Below are positions 6,488 to 10,349 of a DNA stretch of 10,349 nucleotides, in pieces. The translations under genes and the position numbers were made by a program. A model generated the notes under the pieces. The model saw only the letters and a program-made list of their open reading frames with translations. It was not told the origin of the DNA and did not search any database. Position 1 is the first letter of the stretch. Each line of letters begins with the position of its first letter. The stretch is from CAZFAT01 sp964517075 (GTDB lineage Bacteria > Acidobacteriota > Vicinamibacteria > Vicinamibacterales > SCN-69-37): the NCBI GenBank assembly GCA_964517075.1, contig CAZFAT010000219.1:1-10349 (forward strand), in the 5' to 3' direction.

Positions 6488-7267
6488 ATGACGAAGCGCA
6501 GGTCAATCGGCGGGACATTCCGCGCCGCAGTGGCGGTTGTCATCTCGAGCTGGACCATCGCGGCCCACACCGATCAGATCCCGCGCGGAGCCGCGGTCGA
6601 CGCGAACGGTATCGCGTACCACGACTTCGCTGGCTTCGAGTACGTCGCGGAGCGCACGGACTGGAGGCGGAACTTCAGGTCCGACGGCTCGATGCGCCAT
6701 GACTTCATCAACGTCCCGGACGACAATCAGTGTCTCGTCGGATACTTCAAGGTGACCGGACCCGACAACGAGGAGATCTCGGCCAAGCTCGGGAGCGGGC
6801 CGCACACCGACAGCCGGAGCACGTGGGCTGACACCTACGGCATCGGCATCATCAACTTCCAGGGCACGCGTGCCAGGCTTCGTTACGAAGCCACGCACCC
6901 GGTCTACCGGGCCGGGCCGTCGCAGCCGGTCGGCGGTGTCGGCAGCATCCAGGGCCGATGGATCGGGGCGCTCGGCTGCAAGCTGAACGTTGACCGAAGT
7001 GGCGATGGCCCGCCCGATGCCGCGCGGATCGTCGCGATGATCGACGTGGGCGGACTCGACGCGTCAGGCAGGCCGAGGAACGGGTGGAGGACCACGCTCG
7101 ACGTGGAGATCCCGTTCACGGAGGTCGGGCTCAAGAGCCCGGCGACCCCCTACGTCGCGACCATCGGCCACCCCGAGGAGGCGCAAGCCACGCTGCGCAT
7201 TGACGAGCAGGGTTCCGGCTACGAGTACAAGTACGTCACGTACCGCAGGCTCGAGCGACGGCGCTAG
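6488..7267 (+). CDS. Orphan exported protein of unknown function
   Basis: A 259-residue protein with no family I can name. The ATG is set by a strong GGAGGGG site and gives a signal peptide: MTKRRSIGGTFR followed by a hydrophobic AAVAVVISSWTIAA and probable cleavage near Ala25-His27. The open frame upstream is antisense to adk and is not coding. The mature part is rich in Gly, aromatic residues and short strands, with few long helices: FAGFEYVAERTDWRRNF (47-63), DFINVPDDNQCLVGYFKVTG (72-91), IQGRWIGALGCKLNV (154-168) and NGWRTTLDVEIPF (198-210). Cys83 and Cys164 are the only cysteines and could form a disulfide. The arrangement recalls secreted jelly-roll (concanavalin A-like) domains with a GRWIG...K...NGW pattern, which is a guess from texture. 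It stands alone, divergent from adk and convergent with the mla operon, so context gives no clue to its role. Confidence 0.85.
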   Translation: MTKRRSIGGTFRAAVAVVISSWTIAAHTDQIPRGAAVDANGIAYHDFAGFEYVAERTDWRRNFRSDGSMRHDFINVPDDNQCLVGYFKVTGPDNEEISAKLGSGPHTDSRSTWADTYGIGIINFQGTRARLRYEATHPVYRAGPSQPVGGVGSIQGRWIGALGCKLNVDRSGDGPPDAARIVAMIDVGGLDASGRPRNGWRTTLDVEIPFTEVGLKSPATPYVATIGHPEEAQATLRIDEQGSGYEYKYVTYRRLERRR

Positions 7268-7414
7268 AGGTCGCTACGGCCCGGACCGTCTCACTGCCGC
7301 CGGGTGTACCGGATCGCGCTCGCGCACCCATGCTTCGATGCCGCTCGCTCTGGCAATCGGGGGTTCGGGGCAACAGAATCTGCCATTCTCAGAGGTGACG
7401 CGATCCGGCGTGGC
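7268..7414. other. Convergent intergenic space without a clear gene or terminator
   Basis: This is the tail-to-tail gap between the orphan exported protein and the MCE gene. A 5-bp hairpin AGAAT/ATTCT (7375-7389) and a loose GGGTG...CACCC pairing (about 7302-7329) are present, but neither is followed by a T-run in either direction. I see no tRNA-like fold or small ORF with a ribosome binding site. Confidence 0.4.
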
Positions 7415-8791
7415 CTACTGGCCGACGACCTCTTCAGGCCGAACGAACAGCGCCAGAGCCACCCCGGACCACTGGTCGTCAGGACGCGGGCTCGCGGCAG
7501 CCTGGCTGCCGATGGGCATGACGCCCGTCAGCGTCACGCGGCGCCGGAAGCGGCTGACGAGGTAATCGCGCACGAGGAGCGCGCGATCGGACGAGAGCAG
7601 ATAGGGGGCCTGACCCTCGGTGCCCAGGGCGTAGCCCTCGACGACGAGCGGACTGTCGCGCGCATAGCGCACGAGGTCCGCCATTGCCGCATCGACGCGG
7701 CGGCGTCCGGCATCGGTGAGTTGCTCGGCGCCGTCGGCGGTGCGTGCGAAGAGACCCGCCGCGTCGATCCAGATGCGCAGCGGGATGCGGCCGCTCTGCT
7801 CCAGCGCACCGGCCAGGTACTGGTCGCGCGAGAGCGCGTCCAGATCGAAGAAGCCGCGGTCGCGGAAGAACCCCCGAAACAGGAAGTGGTGCTTTAGCGC
7901 CTCGGTACCCTCCGACAGATCCAGCACCACCTCGCGCGCATCGACGACGGCGTCGCGCAGCGTCTGCACGATCTGCTGCGCGGCGCCCTGCGGCGCGGTG
8001 AGGCCCTGCATCAGGTCCCTCGTTCTCGCCGTCGTCGCCTGCAGGTTCGCGAGTGTCTGCTCGGCTTCGCGACTGATGCCCACCCACCGTTCGTACGCCG
8101 CATCGTCGGTCAGCAGCCGGCCGATCGTGCCGCGTCCGGCGCGAACATCCGTGACGAGGCCGCGTGCGTCGCTCACGAGCGTGCGCACTTCGTCAGCGGC
8201 GTCGGCGCTCGCCGCCGTGAGGCGCGTGACCTCGGCGCCGACGCTCGTGACCACGCCGCTCGCCAGCGAGGCCGTCTGGACGAGCGGATCAATCGCCGCG
8301 GCCACCTCGTCGGTCACCACGACGATCTGCCGGCTCACGGTCTGGAACGTCTCGCGCCCTTCGGCGATGAGGTCGGCGAACTCGACGGGATCGCGTCCCT
8401 GGATCGTGTCGCCCGGTGCCACGATGGGGGCGGCATCGGTGCCGCGGCTGATCTGGATGAACGCATTCCCCACGATGCCGTCGGTCTGGACGGCCGAGAC
8501 CGAGTCGGCCCGCAGCAGCGGCCGGAGATCGTCGCGAATCCGCATGCGGACGCGAAACGGATCGGAGGGCCGCGACGGAATCGCCACCTCCAGCACCTCA
8601 CCGGCATCGAACCCGGAGACGCGCACCTTACTGCCGGTCTGCAGGCCCGTGACCTTCCCGAACGTGGTGTTCAGCTCGAAGTGGCGCTCGAACAGCAGCC
8701 GCCGATCGCCGATCAGGAACAGTCCGAAGGCGAACAGCAGGACGCCCCCGAGGACGAATGCGCCGATGGCGGCGCTCCGGATCGCAGTCAT
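7415..8791 (-). CDS. mlaD: MCE (MlaD-type) protein with C-terminal OmpA-like domain
   Basis: The substrate-binding part of a Mla-type phospholipid transporter, anchored in the inner membrane with its bulk in the periplasm. Of 458 residues, 9-28 form the membrane anchor and about 37-117 the MCE domain, with FGKVTGLQTGSKVRVSGFDA (44-63) and TDGIVGNAFIQI (103-114). A long helical region (about 137-300) follows, with the heptad-like spacing seen in MCE proteins, then FLFRGFFRDRGFF (303-315), a motif common after MCE helices. Unlike E. coli MlaD (about 180 residues), it continues into an OmpA-like domain (about 352-450), with PLVVEGYALG (381-390), LLSSDRALLVRDYL (398-411) and VALALFV (444-450). 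The Asp that normally contacts peptidoglycan is not evident, while Arg403 is kept. The start is taken at ATG 8791, after GGGAAGGG; a GTG at 8860 overlapping the mlaF stop (GTGA) would add 23 residues before the anchor. It is the last of three mla genes. Confidence 0.9.
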   Translation of the reverse strand: MTAIRSAAIGAFVLGGVLLFAFGLFLIGDRRLLFERHFELNTTFGKVTGLQTGSKVRVSGFDAGEVLEVAIPSRPSDPFRVRMRIRDDLRPLLRADSVSAVQTDGIVGNAFIQISRGTDAAPIVAPGDTIQGRDPVEFADLIAEGRETFQTVSRQIVVVTDEVAAAIDPLVQTASLASGVVTSVGAEVTRLTAASADAADEVRTLVSDARGLVTDVRAGRGTIGRLLTDDAAYERWVGISREAEQTLANLQATTARTRDLMQGLTAPQGAAQQIVQTLRDAVVDAREVVLDLSEGTEALKHHFLFRGFFRDRGFFDLDALSRDQYLAGALEQSGRIPLRIWIDAAGLFARTADGAEQLTDAGRRRVDAAMADLVRYARDSPLVVEGYALGTEGQAPYLLSSDRALLVRDYLVSRFRRRVTLTGVMPIGSQAAASPRPDDQWSGVALALFVRPEEVVGQ

Positions 8792-8856
8792 GGTGTGCCC
8801 TTCCCTGTGCCGTGGCGCCGACGCGAGGCCCTCGCCGCCCTGGCGCGTCAATACAC

Positions 8857-9606
8857 TCACCCGGCGCCAACCGACGTCATGAACCCACGCACGAGCGGAT
8901 GATCGCTTCCGTCAAGGACCGACGCCGGCCCCTGCGCCAGCAGCACGCCTGCGTCGATGAACGCCAGCTCGTCGCCGATCCGGCGGGCGCTCGGAATGTT
9001 GTGCGTCACGACGACCAGCGTCGTGCCCGCCGTCTCCTTCAAACGCACGAGCAGGTCGTCAATTTCGGCGGCGGTGACCGGATCGAGCCCCGCGCTGGGC
9101 TCGTCGACCAGCAGAATCGCGGGCGTGAGTGCCATCGCCCGCGCCAGGCCCGCGCGCTTGCGCATGCCGCCCGACAGATCCGCCGGCATCGTGTCGACTT
9201 CGCGCTCCAGCCCCACGCTGGCGAGCAGTTCCCGCACGCGGTCCTGCCTGGCGCGCGCGCCGAGGTCGGTGTGCCGCCGCAGCGGAAATGCCACGTTCTC
9301 GCCGACCGAGATCGAGTCGAAGAGCGCCGCGTTCTGGAACAGGAAGCCCATGCGGCGACGGACGCGCGTGAGGTCGCGGCTGGTCATCGCCGTGATGTCC
9401 ACGCCCTCGGCGAACACCTGGCCCGCGTCGGGCTTGATCAGACCCGCGATGTGTTTCAACGTCACGCTCTTGCCCGTGCCGCTGCGCCCGAGGATGCACA
9501 GGCTCCGTCCCGCCGGCACCGCCAGGCTCACGCCGTCCAGCACGCGTCGATCGCCGAACGACTTGCTGACCTGCCGGAGCTCGACGGCGAGCGGAGGAGA
9601 CGTCAT
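8857..9606 (-). CDS. mlaF: MlaF-type ABC transporter ATPase
   Basis: The ATPase of the Mla lipid transporter, acting on the cytoplasmic face with the MlaE permease. In its 249 residues, all ABC motifs are intact: Walker A GRSGTGKSV (40-48), Q-loop Gln91 within FLFQNAALFDS (88-98), signature LSGGMRKR (144-151), Walker B ILLVDEPSAGLDP (164-176) and H-loop His202 in VVTHN. The GMRKR form of the signature and the NAALFDS stretch are characteristic of MlaF rather than general ABC importers. The mlaE stop is followed directly by GTG (9609) then ATG (9606); I take the ATG, but the two differ by one residue. No MlaB-like STAS gene, which stabilises the ATPase in E. coli, is visible in the window. The following MCE gene starts 65 bp later or overlaps by 4 bp, depending on its start. 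Confidence 0.95.
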   Translation of the reverse strand: MTSPPLAVELRQVSKSFGDRRVLDGVSLAVPAGRSLCILGRSGTGKSVTLKHIAGLIKPDAGQVFAEGVDITAMTSRDLTRVRRRMGFLFQNAALFDSISVGENVAFPLRRHTDLGARARQDRVRELLASVGLEREVDTMPADLSGGMRKRAGLARAMALTPAILLVDEPSAGLDPVTAAEIDDLLVRLKETAGTTLVVVTHNIPSARRIGDELAFIDAGVLLAQGPASVLDGSDHPLVRGFMTSVGAG

Positions 9607-9609
9607 CAC

Positions 9610-10349
9610 TCAGGCCGGATAGAAGAAGAAGATCAGCCGGACGAGCACGACATTGGCCGCGATGAGCAGAATCGACGACCACACCACGCTCTGCGTGGAC
9701 GCCTGCCCCACGCCTTCGGTGCCGCGCGTGGTCGTAAAACCCAGATGGCAGCCGACGGCACCAATGATGAACCCAAAGACGGCCGTCTTCAGCGTCGCCG
9801 GAATCAGATCGGAGAACTGAATCAGCGAGAACGCCTGCTGGAAGTACGTGCCGAGCGCGACGCCGGTGAGTGCCGTTTCGGCCGCGTAGCCGCCCAGCAT
9901 CCCCATGAAGTTCATCAGCGTCGTCAGCAGCGGCACCGCCAGCACACAGGCGACCACGCGCGTAACGACGAGGAACTTGAAGGAGTCCACGGCGAGCGCC
10001 TCGAGCGCGTCGATCTGCTCGGTGACCTTCATCGCACCCAGTTCGGCGCCGATGCCCGCGCCAATCCGGCCCGACAGCAGCAGGCCCGCCGTGAGCGGGC
10101 CGGTCTCGCGCACCAGCGCCAGGCCGAGGCCCGCCGGGATGAGCGCTTCGGCGCCAAAGCGCGCGAGCGACGCGCGCGTGTGCATGGACAGGACGATGCC
10201 GACCGCGAAGCCGCTTGCAGCGATCAAGGGTACCGATCGGCACCCCAGCTCGAACAACTGACGCGCCGTCTCGTGAAATTCGTAGGGTGGACGCAAGGCT
10301 TCCCGCATCACGCGCCAGGCAAACTGAGCCGCCTCGCCCACGCCGACAA
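9610..10349 (-). CDS. mlaE: MlaE-type lipid transporter permease, 5' end cut by window edge
   Basis: The membrane subunit of the Mla phospholipid transporter. The frame stays open to the window edge, reading VGVGEAAQFAWR, so the true start probably lies just outside; a GTG at 10341 is an internal possibility. The visible part has the interfacial helix and the RPPYEFHETARQLFELG stretch (residues 17-33 counted from that GTG), several hydrophobic membrane segments (about 36-53, 66-90, 124-152, 184-202, 220-240), and the family hallmark ELGAMKVTEQIDALEAL (100-116), which contacts the ATPase. Length fits the usual 250-260 residues minus a few at the start. It is the first visible gene of the mla run and abuts mlaF with no gap. 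MlaE, MlaF and the MCE protein together would move phospholipid between the inner and outer membranes; the direction of transport is not decided by sequence. Confidence 0.94.
   Translation of the reverse strand, partial: VGVGEAAQFAWRVMREALRPPYEFHETARQLFELGCRSVPLIAASGFAVGIVLSMHTRASLARFGAEALIPAGLGLALVRETGPLTAGLLLSGRIGAGIGAELGAMKVTEQIDALEALAVDSFKFLVVTRVVACVLAVPLLTTLMNFMGMLGGYAAETALTGVALGTYFQQAFSLIQFSDLIPATLKTAVFGFIIGAVGCHLGFTTTRGTEGVGQASTQSVVWSSILLIAANVVLVRLIFFFYPA

Noticed and set aside
7340..7395. GGGTTCGGGG resembling a tRNA T-loop
   Set aside because: The flanking bases do not pair into a T-stem, and no acceptor or anticodon arm could be found on either strand.
9059..10243. A 394-codon minus-strand frame across mlaE and mlaF
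   Set aside because: It is an Arg/Gly-rich frame-shifted shadow of two genes that carry all their family motifs in the chosen frames.

Overview
The window is uniformly GC-rich (about two thirds by eye) and tightly packed with ordinary chromosomal genes. No tRNA, rRNA, insertion sequence, phage gene or CRISPR array is visible. The outer-membrane maintenance genes (Mla/MCE), periplasmic lipoprotein chaperone, Tat-exported DUF362 protein and four-cysteine adenylate kinase indicate a Gram-negative (diderm) bacterium. The combination, together with few Shine-Dalgarno sites, resembles soil Acidobacteriota of the Vicinamibacteria type. That placement is an inference from gene content, not something the sequence proves.

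Layout from left to right. (1) A plus-strand run of three genes covers 2-2413: the 3' end of an enolase-superfamily (mandelate racemase/muconate lactonizing type) enzyme, a TrmH/SpoU RNA 2'-O-methyltransferase, and an exported ApbE flavin transferase. (2) A minus-strand run covers 5530-2337 and reads leftwards: a Tat-exported DUF362 protein, an unrecognised exported protein joined to it by an ATGA overlap, and a SurA/PpiC-type lipoprotein prolyl isomerase whose end overlaps the end of apbE tail-to-tail by 77 bp. (3) Adenylate kinase (6285-5614, minus) lies upstream of that run, separated by a short gap that holds a plausible leaderless promoter. (4) A lone exported protein of unknown function (6488-7267, plus) is divergent from adk and has the strongest ribosome binding site in the window. 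(5) A minus-strand Mla-type lipid transport operon enters at the right edge: mlaE permease, mlaF ATPase, then an MCE-domain protein carrying an extra C-terminal OmpA-like domain.

Functionally, much of the window concerns the cell envelope: MlaE, MlaF and the MCE protein would form a phospholipid transporter between the membranes, the lipoprotein isomerase would help fold exported proteins, and ApbE would attach FMN covalently to exported flavoproteins. The points most worth a second look are the MCE-OmpA fusion, the undescribed exported partner of DUF362, the adenylate kinase with no canonical start codon where its first strand begins, the altered metal site in ApbE, and the orphan exported protein. 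I see no clear evidence of a wholly new defence or mobile system here.
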